Source: Brachybacterium sp. EE-P12
Lineage (GTDB): Bacteria > Actinomycetota > Actinomycetes > Actinomycetales > Dermabacteraceae
Direction: 5' to 3'
Assembly (NCBI RefSeq): GCF_003711805.1
Contig: NZ_QXCP01000009.1
Span: forward strand, 1-64,000
Length of the DNA stretch: 64,000 nucleotides
The notes beneath the pieces were generated by a model, which worked only from the letters and a program-made list of their open reading frames with translations, did no database searches and was not told where the DNA came from. Position 1 is the stretch's first letter. The number at the start of each line of letters is the position of its first letter. Shown in pieces: positions 46,199-54,306 of the stretch. The position numbers and the translations under genes were made by a program.

Positions 46199-46322
46199 CA
46201 GCAGCGCTGCGCGGGGCGGCAGCGCTGCACAGGGCGGCAGCGCTGCGCAGGGCGGGAGCGCTGCGCGGGGCGGCAGCGCTGCACAGGGCGGCAGCGCTGC
46301 GCAGGGCGGGAGCGCTGCGCGC
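46199..46322. repeat. 18-bp tandem repeat with 54-bp higher-order period
   Basis: About seven units of 18 bp centred on GGCAGCGCTGC. Variants ending GCACA, GCGCA and GCGCG recur in the same order, so three units form a 54-bp superunit. Each unit contains the palindrome AGCGCT. The array ends three bases before the -10 box TATCCT (46326-46331) of the DUF808 gene. Confidence 0.9.
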
Positions 46323-46374
46323 CGTTATCCTTGCCCGGTCGCGCACGCGACGCACAACTGTGGAAGGGACCCTC

Positions 46375-47379
46375 ATGGCCGGTGGACTCGCCGCACTGCT
46401 CGACGACATCGCCGCGCTCGCGCGCCTCGCGGCCGCCGGCGCCGACGACGTCGCCGCCGCCTCCGCCAAGGCCGGCTCGAAGGCGCTGGGCGTCGTGATC
46501 GACGATGCCGCCGTGACGCCGCAGTACGTCCAGGGGATCACGCCGAACCGGGAGCTGCCGATCATCTGGCGGATCACGAAGGGCTCCCTGCGCAACAAGC
46601 TGATCTTCATCCTGCCCCTCCTGCTGCTGCTGAGCGTGTTCGCCCCCTGGCTGCTCACGCCGATCCTGATGCTCGGCGGGCTCTACCTCAGCTTCGAGGG
46701 GGCGGAGAAGATCTGGGAGCTCGTGCGGGGGAAGCCCAAGGCGGCCCCCGCGAGCAGCAAGGGCGCCGGGGCGGAGGACAAGGTCGTCTCCGGCGCGGTG
46801 CGCACCGATCTGATCCTCTCCGCCGAGATCATGGTGATCTCGATGAACGCGGTGGACACCGACGACCTGTGGATGCGCGCCGCGGTGCTCGTCGTGATCG
46901 CGATCGGCATCACCGCGCTGGTCTACGGCGCCGTCGGCCTGCTGGTGAAGATGGACGACATCGGCCTGGCGATGGCCTCGGACGAGGAGGCCTCCGAGGG
47001 GAAGAAGCGCTTCGGGCGGGGCTTGGTCGGCGCGATGCCGCGCGTCATGGACGTGATCAGCTACGTGGGCATGGTCGCGATGCTGTGGGTGGGCGGCCAC
47101 ATCCTGCTGGTCGGCACGCACGAGCTCGGCCTCGCCCAGCCCTACGGCCTCGTGCACCATCTCGAGGGGGTCGTCGCGGGCGCGGCCGGTGTCGGGGCGG
47201 TGCTCGCCTGGCTCGTCAACACCTTCTCCTCCTTCGTGCTCGGCCTGGTCGTCGGCGCGGTCGTCGCGGTGATCGTGCACTTCCTGCCCTTCGGGCATCA
47301 CGGGGAGGGAGCGGTGCACGGACTGGACGCTCACGGCGGTGCGACGGGCGGCGCGGCGGAGCCACCGGCGCCCCGATGA
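46375..47379 (+). CDS. DUF808 (YedI-like) membrane protein
   Basis: 334 residues. The N-terminus matches the family (GGLAALLDDIAALARLAAAGADDVA), followed by NRELPIIWRITKGSLRNKLIFILP and about six transmembrane helices. The C-tail is short and His/Gly-rich. It is an inner-membrane protein of unknown function. AAGGGA lies upstream of the ATG; TATCCT at 46326 predicts a leader of about 40 nt. Its promoter abuts the 18-bp tandem repeat. Confidence 0.88.
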   Translation: MAGGLAALLDDIAALARLAAAGADDVAAASAKAGSKALGVVIDDAAVTPQYVQGITPNRELPIIWRITKGSLRNKLIFILPLLLLLSVFAPWLLTPILMLGGLYLSFEGAEKIWELVRGKPKAAPASSKGAGAEDKVVSGAVRTDLILSAEIMVISMNAVDTDDLWMRAAVLVVIAIGITALVYGAVGLLVKMDDIGLAMASDEEASEGKKRFGRGLVGAMPRVMDVISYVGMVAMLWVGGHILLVGTHELGLAQPYGLVHHLEGVVAGAAGVGAVLAWLVNTFSSFVLGLVVGAVVAVIVHFLPFGHHGEGAVHGLDAHGGATGGAAEPPAPR

Positions 47380-47516
47380 ACGCACCTGCACCCGCACCCG
47401 CCCCTGCGCCTGCGCCTGCACCCGCACCTGCCCCTGCCCCTGCCCCTGCGCCTGCGCCTGCGCCTGCGCCTGCGCCTGCACCTGCGATCATCACCCGCGA
47501 TCATGCTGGATTCTGA
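47376..47516 (+). CDS. Possible Pro-Ala repeat peptide
   Basis: An ORF of 46 codons whose ATG overlaps the DUF808 stop (ATGA). It encodes MNAP followed by an almost uninterrupted run of Ala-Pro dipeptides and ends AIITRDHAGF; the stop lies within the left arm of hairpin B. The DNA is a hexamer-like tandem repeat, so the frame may be a by-product of the repeat. The ATGA overlap is the only positive sign of translation. Confidence 0.25.
   Translation: MNAPAPAPAPAPAPAPAPAPAPAPAPAPAPAPAPAPAIITRDHAGF
47388..47486. repeat. Hexameric tandem repeat beside hairpin element B
   Basis: About 16 degenerate copies of a 6-bp unit of the type GCNCCT/GCNCCC. Together with the 314-bp gap between the DUF808 gene and the GHL10 gene it forms a non-coding stretch apart from the doubtful Pro-Ala frame. 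Confidence 0.85.
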
Positions 47517-47547
47517 ACCACTTCGACGCCGGAAGTGGTTCAGAATC
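47509..47547. repeat. Hairpin element, copy B
   Basis: A perfect 16-bp inverted repeat: GATTCTGAACCACTTC (47509-47524) with GAAGTGGTTCAGAATC (47532-47547), 7-nt loop GACGCCG. TGACAC continues on the right, but its partner on the left has degenerated. It lies 130 bp past the DUF808 gene stop. Confidence 0.85.
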
Positions 47548-47693
47548 TGACACGGACGGCTCCGGCCGACTCCGGATGGTTCCCTCCGGATGGTTCCTGA
47601 CGGCTCCGCCCGCCTCCGTGCGCGGCATGCTTGCCCGTCTCCGTCGGCTGTGCGACGGTGGGCCCTCTGATCCCGACCGAGGAGCTCAGCGCT

Positions 47694-49292
47694 GTGCATC
47701 CCGTCGATCGTCGTTCCTTCCTGCGCCTGTCCGGCTCCGCGGCCGTCGGCTCGACCGCCGTTGTCGCCGCGCTGGCCGGAGGCCCCGCCCTCGTCGGCGG
47801 CTCCGCACTGGCCGGCCCCGCCGCGCACGCGGCTGCGGACGCCCAGGAGGAACCCGCGCCGCCGTCCCGGGAGTTCCGGGCCATGTGGCTCTCCTCCGTG
47901 GAGAACATCGACTGGCCCTCCGCCCCCGGCCTCGACGTCGAGGAGCAGCGGGCGGAGTACCTGGCCTGGCTCGACCTCGCCGAGGAGCTGGGGCTGAACG
48001 CGGTGATCGCCCAGGTGCGGCCCACCGCCGACGCATTCTGGCCCTCCCGCCTCGAGCCGTGGTCGATGTATCTCACCGGCACGCAGGGGCAGGACCCCGG
48101 CTACGACCCGCTCGCCTTCCAGATCGAACAGGCCCATGCCCGGGGTCTGGAGTACCACGCCTGGTTCAATCCCTACCGTGTGGCGATGTCGGAGGAGCCG
48201 GATCTGGTCGAGGACCATCCGGCACGGCAGCACCCGCAGTGGGTGTGGCCCTACGGCGGGAAGCTCTACTACGACCCGGGCCTGCCCGAGGTGCGGGCCT
48301 TCGTGCAGGACGCGATGATGGACGCCGTCACGCGCTACGACGTGGACGGGGTGCACTTCGACGACTACTTCTACCCCTACGTGGTCGAGGGCGAGGACTA
48401 CCCGGACCAGGAGACCTACGCCGCCCACTCCGACGGCAGCACCCCGATCCAGGACTGGCGGCGCGGGAACATCGACGCACTGGTGCGCGAGATGCACGAG
48501 CGGATCCGGGAGGAGAAGCCCTGGGTGCGCTTCGGGATCAGCCCCTTCGGGATCTGGCGCAACGCGAGCAGCGATCCGGCGGGCTCGGACACCTCCGGCT
48601 CTGAGTCCTACGAGATCATCTGCGCGGACTCACGGCGCTGGGTGCGCGAGGGCTGGGTCGACTACATCAACCCCCAGATCTACTGGGAGTTCGGGCACCC
48701 GGCCGCCGACTACGAGACCCTCGTGCACTGGTGGAGCGACACGGTCGAGGGCTCCGGGGTCGGTCTGTTCATCGGCGAGGCCGCCTACAAGGCGATCGAC
48801 GGCACCTTCGAGGCGGTGACCGAGCTCGGCGACCATCTCGATCTCACCCGCTCCCTGCCGGAGGTGGGCGGGAACGTGTTCTTCAGCGCGAAGAGCCTGC
48901 GCGACGATTCCACAGGCTCGGTCGACGACCTCGTCTCCCGCCACTACGGCCGCCCGGCCCTGGTGCCCGCGCTCGACTCCGTCCCCGGCGAGGCGCCCGA
49001 GCGTCCGACGGTGATCTCGGCGCGCGCGGTCGAGGAGGGCGTGCAGGTGCGCTGGCGCGCTCCCGGCGCGACGACCCTCGCGCTGTGGCACCTGCCCACC
49101 GCCGAGGTCGGCGAGGCCGAGCTCGCCGACGGGCGGAACCTGGTCGCGGTGGTGCGGGCCGAGCGCGCCGCCGGGGAGCTCGTGCACGAGGGGGCCGACG
49201 GGAGCGGCTGCTACGCGGTCACCGCCTACGACCGCACCTGGCAGCAGAGCGAGCCCTCCGAGGCCCGTCCCGTCCGCGCCGCCCGCGGCTGA
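47694..49292 (+). CDS. Tat-exported GHL10-type glycoside hydrolase (family 10-like)
   Basis: 532 residues. A twin-arginine signal (DRRSFLRLSG, then a hydrophobic stretch ending AHA-AAD at about 45) predicts folded export. The mature part is a TIM barrel of the GHL10/DUF187 group: FRAMWLSSVENIDWPS, NAVIAQVRPTADAFWPS, YHAWFNPYRVAM, VDGVHFDDYFYPY and WVDYINPQIYWEFG. These enzymes are linked to cell-wall or storage-glycan hydrolysis. A Fn3-like C-terminal domain begins at about 440. GTG 47694 is preferred (GAGGAG upstream); a TTG 21 codons earlier would bury the Tat motif. Confidence 0.88.
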   Translation: MHPVDRRSFLRLSGSAAVGSTAVVAALAGGPALVGGSALAGPAAHAAADAQEEPAPPSREFRAMWLSSVENIDWPSAPGLDVEEQRAEYLAWLDLAEELGLNAVIAQVRPTADAFWPSRLEPWSMYLTGTQGQDPGYDPLAFQIEQAHARGLEYHAWFNPYRVAMSEEPDLVEDHPARQHPQWVWPYGGKLYYDPGLPEVRAFVQDAMMDAVTRYDVDGVHFDDYFYPYVVEGEDYPDQETYAAHSDGSTPIQDWRRGNIDALVREMHERIREEKPWVRFGISPFGIWRNASSDPAGSDTSGSESYEIICADSRRWVREGWVDYINPQIYWEFGHPAADYETLVHWWSDTVEGSGVGLFIGEAAYKAIDGTFEAVTELGDHLDLTRSLPEVGGNVFFSAKSLRDDSTGSVDDLVSRHYGRPALVPALDSVPGEAPERPTVISARAVEEGVQVRWRAPGATTLALWHLPTAEVGEAELADGRNLVAVVRAERAAGELVHEGADGSGCYAVTAYDRTWQQSEPSEARPVRAARG

Positions 49293-49358
49293 CGGCGCCG
49301 CCGCGGTGCGGCAGCCCGCAGCACGCAGCCCGCGCCCCGCACCCGCGCCCGCGCCCCG

Positions 49359-49427
49359 CAGCACCCAGCACCCAGCACCCAGCACCCAGCACCCAGCACC
49401 CAGCACCCAGCACCCAGCACCCAGCAC
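49359..49427. repeat. 7-bp tandem repeat beside hairpin element C
   Basis: Nine to ten near-perfect copies of CCAGCAC, about 67 bp past the GHL10 gene stop and directly adjoining hairpin C. It is not coding. Confidence 0.95.
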
Positions 49428-49429
49428 GA

Positions 49430-49480
49430 GTGTCAGATTCTGAGCCACTTCCGACGCAGAAGTGGCTCAGAATCTGACAC
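49430..49480. repeat. Hairpin element, copy C
   Basis: A perfect 22-bp inverted repeat (49430-49451 with 49459-49480) around a 7-nt loop CGACGCA. It begins GTGTCAGATTCTGAGCCACT. It is the most complete copy and lies between convergent genes (stops 49292 and 49557), so a bidirectional terminator role is plausible. Confidence 0.9.
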
Positions 49481-49556
49481 GGACCGTTCCGCGCCGGGCA
49501 CCGGCGGAGATGGGCACCGGCGGAGATGGTCCGCCGACGCCCGGGGCGGCGCGGCG

Positions 49557-50069
49557 TCAGCTCGCCGAGGGGGTGACCGGCGGCTCGGCCGACCAGGGGA
49601 AGACGATCCACTCGTCGGTGCGACGCCACACGAAGTCGGGGTCCACCACGGAGCGCGGCTTGGCGTAGACGACGGCGCTGCGGGCGTCGGCGCCCATCTC
49701 GCGCAGCAGCTCGAGGACGAGGGCGAGGGTGCGGCCGGAGTCGGCGACGTCGTCGACGACCAGCAGGCGCTTGCCCTTGATCGACTCGGTATCGAGCATC
49801 GGGGCGAGCAGCACCGGATCGGGCAGCGTCTCGTGGACGTCGGTGTAGAACTCGACGTTGATCGCGTCGGAGAGCTTCACGCCGAGGGCGTAGGAGAGCG
49901 CGCCGGCCGGGAGCAGGCCGCCGCGGGCCACGGCGATGATGATCTCCGGGTCGAAGTCGGAGTCGGCGATGGTCTGCGCGAGCTCACGGGATGCGGTGCC
50001 GAACAGCTCCCAGGTCAGCACCTCCTTCTCCACGAGGTCGGAGGAATCGGCGTGGTAGGCCTGGGTCAT
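49557..50069 (-). CDS. Purine-type phosphoribosyltransferase
   Basis: 170 residues, type I PRT fold. PRPP-binding motif LLVVDDVADSGRTLALV (about 106-122). IIIAVARGGLLPAGALSYALG near the N-terminus and the WIVFPWS C-terminus are typical of the Gpt/xanthine-guanine-like group. It probably salvages xanthine, guanine or hypoxanthine. The ATG at 50069 is preferred, and the upstream in-frame extension is Arg/Ala-rich. Confidence 0.85.
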   Translation of the reverse strand: MTQAYHADSSDLVEKEVLTWELFGTASRELAQTIADSDFDPEIIIAVARGGLLPAGALSYALGVKLSDAINVEFYTDVHETLPDPVLLAPMLDTESIKGKRLLVVDDVADSGRTLALVLELLREMGADARSAVVYAKPRSVVDPDFVWRRTDEWIVFPWSAEPPVTPSAS

Positions 50070-50169
50070 CGGGTCACTGCTCCTGTGGGTGGGCGTCGCG
50101 GAGTGCTCCGATGGTAGCGGCCCGACCGGGGCGGCCCGCCCCTGCGAGGGCCTCCGGATGGCCGACGCC

Positions 50170-52308
50170 TCAGTCCCGCGGAGCACCCCCGTCCGGGCGT
50201 TCCGCCGGCTCGTCCGCCTCGCCGTCGGTGCCGTGGCCTTCGCCGCCGATGTCGGCGTCGCCATCGCCGTCCCCCTCGCCCTCGCCCTCGCTCTCGCCCT
50301 CGACCTCCGGCAGCGGGTCGCCGTTCTCGTCGAGATAGGCGCCCAGCTCGTAGTCGTAGTCGATCGGGTTGCCGTCCTCGTCGGTGCGGGCGTACCAGTC
50401 CGTGACCTCGGGGGCGGTCGAGTCGAACTCGCCGCCGGTGGCGTACTCGCTGTCCGGGGCCGTCGGCTCGATCGCGAGGGCGAAGTGGTCGCCGTACTCG
50501 GCCACTCCGGCCTTGACGGCGTTCTCGACCGCGACCTCCTGGTAGTGATCGCGGATCGTCATCGGGTCGTTGCGCAGCTCCTTGACCAGCGCGACGGCCA
50601 TCAGCACGAGCACCACCGCGAAGGGCAGGGCGGAGACGACGATGAGGTTCTGCAGGCCCTGCAGCGCGTTCTCGCCCCCGAACAGCAGGATCACCACGGC
50701 GATCCCGGCCATGCACAGCGCCCAGAACGCGGTCACGAGCCGGTTCGGGGAGGGATTCCCCTTCTGTGAGAGCTGCGAGTTCACGAGCGAGGCGGAGTCC
50801 GCGGAGGTGATGAAGAAGATCGCGAGCATCACGATCACCACTGCGGAGATGATGCCGGCGCCGGGCAGCTGGTCGACCACGGCGAAGAAGATCTCCTCCG
50901 GGGCGGGCAGGGAGTCGACGGTGCCGTCCGGGGCGATCGCCCGCGAGGCGTCGGCGATGCCGGTGGTGTTCCCGGCGGCGTCCAGCTCGCTCGCGCGTCG
51001 CTGCAACCAGATCGCGGTGCCGCCGAGCACCGCGAAGGCGAGCACGATGATGGAGGAGGGGATCAGCAGCACGCCGAGCACGAACTGCCGGATGGTGCGA
51101 CCGCGGGAGATCTTCGCGGTGAACACGCCCACGAAGGGCGCCCAGCTCACCCACCACGCCCAGTAGAAGGTGGTCCAGGAGGAGAGGAAGTCCTGCATGT
51201 CCGCGCCCTCGGACATGTTCGCGCCGAGCATGTCGGGCAGGGTGCCGAGGTACTCGGTGATCGCGCCGGGGATGATGTTCACGAGGAACACCGTCGGCCC
51301 GACCACGAAGATGAACACGGCCAGCACCAGGGCGAGCGCCATGTTGATGTTCGACAGCCAGCGGATGCCGCGGGCGACGCCGGAGACCGCGGAGGCGATC
51401 GTGCCGAGGGTCAGCACGCCGATGATCACCATGGCCAGCGCGGTGCCGGTGGGCGGCAGGCCGCCGACGATCTCGACGCCGCGGGCGATCTGGAGCGCGC
51501 CGATGCCGAGGGACGCGGCGGTGCCGAAGAGGGTCGCGACGATCGCGAGGGCATCGATGATGCGGCTCGCGGGCGAGGTGGAGTCCCCGCCCCAGAGCCC
51601 GGCGACGATCGCGCTCATCAGCGGCACCCGGCCGCGTCGGAAGGAGATGTAGGCGACGGCGAGGCCGACGATCGCGTAGATCGCCCAGGCGTTGACGCCC
51701 CAGTGCAGCGCCGACTGCGCGATCGCGCCCTTCATCGCGGCGACGGAGCCGGCGTCGAAGGGGGCGCCGGGGCGCGGGGAGAGGTAGTAGGTCAGCGGCT
51801 CGAAGGGGCCGAAGAAGATGATGCCGATGCCGATGCCGGCGCCGAACAGCATCGCCGCCCAGGAGGCGGTGCCGTACTCGGGCTCCTCCCCGTCCAGCCC
51901 CAGCGGGATCCTCCCGTAGCGGGACAGGGCGATGACCAGCAGGAGCAGCACCATGCCGATCGCGAGGACGTTGAAGACCCAGCCGAGGTTGTGCATCACC
52001 CAGGTCAGGGCGCTGCCGGAGATGTCGAAGACCTGCTGCGGGGCGAGCACGCCCCAAGCCACGAAGCCGATGATCACCGCGCCGACCGCCCCGACGATGA
52101 CCGTGTCGATCCCGTAGCGGACCTTCTGGTCCTCGACGGAGACGCCCGGCACGAGCGCCGGGTGGATGCTGTGCGGGTAGTTCACCTCGTCGAGGAACCT
52201 CTTGGCCTGGCCACGGCGGGTGTAGTACCGCACCCGCGCCTGCGCGGCGTACGCGGCGGCGGCCTCCTCGGTCGCGTCGGCGCGCGACGACTTCTCCGGC
52301 GGGGTCAT
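50170..52308 (-). CDS. betT: BCCT family glycine betaine/choline/carnitine transporter
   Basis: 712 residues with 12 predicted helices. The BCCT signature region reads TTFYWAWWVSWAPFVGVF, and the Gly-rich helix FGAGIGIGIIFFGPFEP is typical. The C-terminal cytoplasmic tail (from about 590) is long and very acidic, with an EGEGDGDGD run; in this family C-tails sense osmotic state. The exact substrate is not readable, so the symbol is provisional. Ribosome site AGGAGGAACG; -10 TAGTGT at 52344-52339. Confidence 0.9.
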   Translation of the reverse strand: MTPPEKSSRADATEEAAAAYAAQARVRYYTRRGQAKRFLDEVNYPHSIHPALVPGVSVEDQKVRYGIDTVIVGAVGAVIIGFVAWGVLAPQQVFDISGSALTWVMHNLGWVFNVLAIGMVLLLLVIALSRYGRIPLGLDGEEPEYGTASWAAMLFGAGIGIGIIFFGPFEPLTYYLSPRPGAPFDAGSVAAMKGAIAQSALHWGVNAWAIYAIVGLAVAYISFRRGRVPLMSAIVAGLWGGDSTSPASRIIDALAIVATLFGTAASLGIGALQIARGVEIVGGLPPTGTALAMVIIGVLTLGTIASAVSGVARGIRWLSNINMALALVLAVFIFVVGPTVFLVNIIPGAITEYLGTLPDMLGANMSEGADMQDFLSSWTTFYWAWWVSWAPFVGVFTAKISRGRTIRQFVLGVLLIPSSIIVLAFAVLGGTAIWLQRRASELDAAGNTTGIADASRAIAPDGTVDSLPAPEEIFFAVVDQLPGAGIISAVVIVMLAIFFITSADSASLVNSQLSQKGNPSPNRLVTAFWALCMAGIAVVILLFGGENALQGLQNLIVVSALPFAVVLVLMAVALVKELRNDPMTIRDHYQEVAVENAVKAGVAEYGDHFALAIEPTAPDSEYATGGEFDSTAPEVTDWYARTDEDGNPIDYDYELGAYLDENGDPLPEVEGESEGEGEGDGDGDADIGGEGHGTDGEADEPAERPDGGAPRD

Positions 52309-52435
52309 CGTTCCTCCTGGCGGTGGGCGGCTGGCCCAACACTAGGGCGGTCTCGCCGTCGGCGCTCCTCGGACGCGCCCGCCGCCGACCGCTCCGAGCG
52401 GGCGCGTCGGCAACCGCCCTCTTCCGCCGGCCACG

Positions 52436-52485
52436 CAAACGAAGATAAAACCACTGTTGTTTCATGTTGGTTTGAGGGGTACAGT
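52436..52485 (+). promoter_or_regulatory. Promoter and DeoR-type operator of the fructose operon
   Basis: An AT-rich island holds two 19-bp arms in inverted orientation: CAAACGAAGATAAAACCAC (52436-52454) and, on the minus strand, CAAACCAACATGAAACAAC (52474-52456), identical at 14 of 19 positions. The promoter reads TTGTTT (52457-52462), 17 bp, TACAGT (52480-52485), so the right arm overlaps the -35 box. FruR binding should repress the operon until a fructose phosphate releases it. Confidence 0.75.
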
Positions 52486-52541
52486 GGTCCTCACCGCGGG
52501 GCCGCCTCGGCCGCCGCCCGACCTCCGACGAAGCAGGTGCC

Positions 52542-53303
52542 ATGTACGCCCGTGAACGCCAGCGCCGCATCCTCGAGCTGCTCGAGGGGAGCGGCCGCGT
52601 GACCGTCACCGACCTCGCCGCCGACTTCGAGGTCACCACCGAGACCGTGCGCCGCGACCTCGACCAGCTCGCCGCCGAGCGGCTGCTGGTGCGGGTCCAC
52701 GGCGGGGCCGTGCCGCCCAGCACTGCGGAGGTCGAGCCCGATCTCGACGCCCGTCGCATCACGAACGTCGAGGCCAAGCGCCGGATCGCCCGTGCTGCCG
52801 CACGGCTGCTGCCCGAGGATCCGCGCGCCGCGGTGATGCTCGACGCGGGCAGCACCGTCGGCGAGCTGGTCCCCCACCTCAGCGGGCGGCGCGGGCCCGT
52901 CATCACCCACGCCCCGGCGATCGCGCAGGGCGCGCTGGTCCACACCGACCTCGAGGTGCACGTGCTCCCCGGCCGGGTGCGCCCCACCACCCAGGCCGCC
53001 GTCGGCGCCGCGACCGTCGAGGCGGTGCGCGCCCTGCACCCCGAGCTCGTCGTGCTGGGCTGCAACGGGCTGGACGCCGCGGGGTTCACCACCCCCGACC
53101 CCGACGAGGCCGCCGTGAAGTCCGCGATGGTCCGCTGCGCCGCGCGGCGCGTGATGCTCGCGGACTCCTCGAAGGCCGGGACCCGCCACCTGGTCGCCTT
53201 CGCCACCACCGCCGAGATCGACGCCCTCGTCACGGACGCGGACCTGCCCGCCGAGCTCGCCGCCGAGCTCGAGGACGCCGGGATCGAGGTGGTCACGGCA
53301 TGA
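52542..53303 (+). CDS. fruR: DeoR-family transcriptional regulator of the fru operon
   Basis: 253 residues. The N-terminal HTH (about 6-60) is of the DeoR type: RILELLEGSGRVTVTDLAADF followed by VTTETVRRDLDQLAAERLLVRVHGGAV. The C-terminal phosphosugar-sensing domain contains DAGSTVGELVPHL and VVLGCNGLD. It overlaps fruK by 4 bp and lies directly behind the operator, so it is expected to autoregulate and respond to fructose-1-phosphate. Confidence 0.92.
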   Translation: MYARERQRRILELLEGSGRVTVTDLAADFEVTTETVRRDLDQLAAERLLVRVHGGAVPPSTAEVEPDLDARRITNVEAKRRIARAAARLLPEDPRAAVMLDAGSTVGELVPHLSGRRGPVITHAPAIAQGALVHTDLEVHVLPGRVRPTTQAAVGAATVEAVRALHPELVVLGCNGLDAAGFTTPDPDEAAVKSAMVRCAARRVMLADSSKAGTRHLVAFATTAEIDALVTDADLPAELAAELEDAGIEVVTA

Positions 53304-54256
53304 TCCTCACCTTCACCGCGAACCCGTCGCTGGACCGGACCGTCGAGCTCGCCGGCCCTCTCATCCCCGGCGGGGTGCACCGCCTCGGCGCCGACCGCAC
53401 CCAGCCCGGCGGCAAGGGGATCAACGTCGCCCTCGGCGTGCACTGCGCGGGCCTGCCCGTGACGGCCGTGCTGCCCGCAGCGCCGGCGGACCCGCTGCTG
53501 GCCCTGCTCGAGGCGGAGGGCCTCCCCCACCGCGCGAGCCCGATCGCGGGCCGGGTGCGCACGAACCTCACCGTGCTCTCCTCCCCCGCCGTGACCACCA
53601 AGCTCAACGAGCCCGGTGCCGCGCTCGACGCGGCCGAGGTCGCCGCGCTCGAGGAGCTGCTGCTGGACAGCGCCCGGCCCGGGGACAGCGTCATGCTCTC
53701 CGGCTCCCTCGCCCCCGGCCTGCCGGTCGACGAGTACGTGCGCCTGGTCCGTGCCCTGCGGGCCCGCGGTGCGCGCGTGGGCGTGGACACCTCCGACGCA
53801 CCGCTCGCCGCCCTGGCGGCGGCGCTCGAGGACGCCGCCCCCGACTTCCTCAAGCCCAATGCGGAGGAGCTCGGGCAGATCCTCGGCACCGACGGCGCCG
53901 CCCTGGAGGCCGAGGCCGCCGCCGGGCGTCTCGACGGCGTGGCCGCGGCCGCTCTGGACCTGCACCGCCGCGGCGTCGGCGCGGTGCTCGTGACCCTCGG
54001 CGGCGCGGGAGGCCTCCTCGCGACCGAGGGCGCGGCCTGGTACTGCCCCTCCCCGGCCGGGCCGGTCGTCTCCACCGTCGGCGCGGGCGACTCCGCGACC
54101 GCCGGCTATCTCATCGGCCGCGCGCTCGAGGAGGGCCCGGCCGAGCGCCTCGCCCGCGCCCTCGCCTACGGCACGGCCGCCGTCGGCCTGCCCGGCACCA
54201 CCATCCCCCGTCCCGACCAGGTCCGGATCGACGCCTCCGCCGTCGTCCGCCTCTGA
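53300..54256 (+). CDS. fruK: 1-phosphofructokinase
   Basis: PfkB-family kinase making fructose-1,6-bisphosphate from fructose-1-phosphate (318 residues). The N-terminal TANPSLDRTVEL and GGKGINVALG blocks and the catalytic VGAGDSATAGYL (catalytic Asp about 264) are present. The middle gene of fruR-fruK-fruA. Confidence 0.95.
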   Translation: MILTFTANPSLDRTVELAGPLIPGGVHRLGADRTQPGGKGINVALGVHCAGLPVTAVLPAAPADPLLALLEAEGLPHRASPIAGRVRTNLTVLSSPAVTTKLNEPGAALDAAEVAALEELLLDSARPGDSVMLSGSLAPGLPVDEYVRLVRALRARGARVGVDTSDAPLAALAAALEDAAPDFLKPNAEELGQILGTDGAALEAEAAAGRLDGVAAAALDLHRRGVGAVLVTLGGAGGLLATEGAAWYCPSPAGPVVSTVGAGDSATAGYLIGRALEEGPAERLARALAYGTAAVGLPGTTIPRPDQVRIDASAVVRL

Positions 54257-54306
54257 CCCCGCCCCGACCCGCCCCCAAGGGTGAGCCCGTTCGAAGGAGA
54301 ACCGCC

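Noticed and set aside
46111-47481. A minus-strand 456-codon frame ending in Gln-Ala repeats
   Set aside because: Antisense to the DUF808 gene and the hexamer repeat. No ribosome site or homologue-like motif.
49359-49427. CRISPR-like array
   Set aside because: The units are 7 bp with no spacers, and no cas genes are present. The 18-bp and 25-bp arrays likewise lack spacers.
41284-49480. The hairpin copies as ends of an insertion sequence
   Set aside because: No transposase lies between or near the copies, spacing is irregular and no target-site duplication is visible.
50066-53965. A 1299-codon open frame on the minus strand
   Set aside because: It crosses betT in another frame and fruR/fruK antisense. 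It arises from the scarcity of stop codons at 72% GC.
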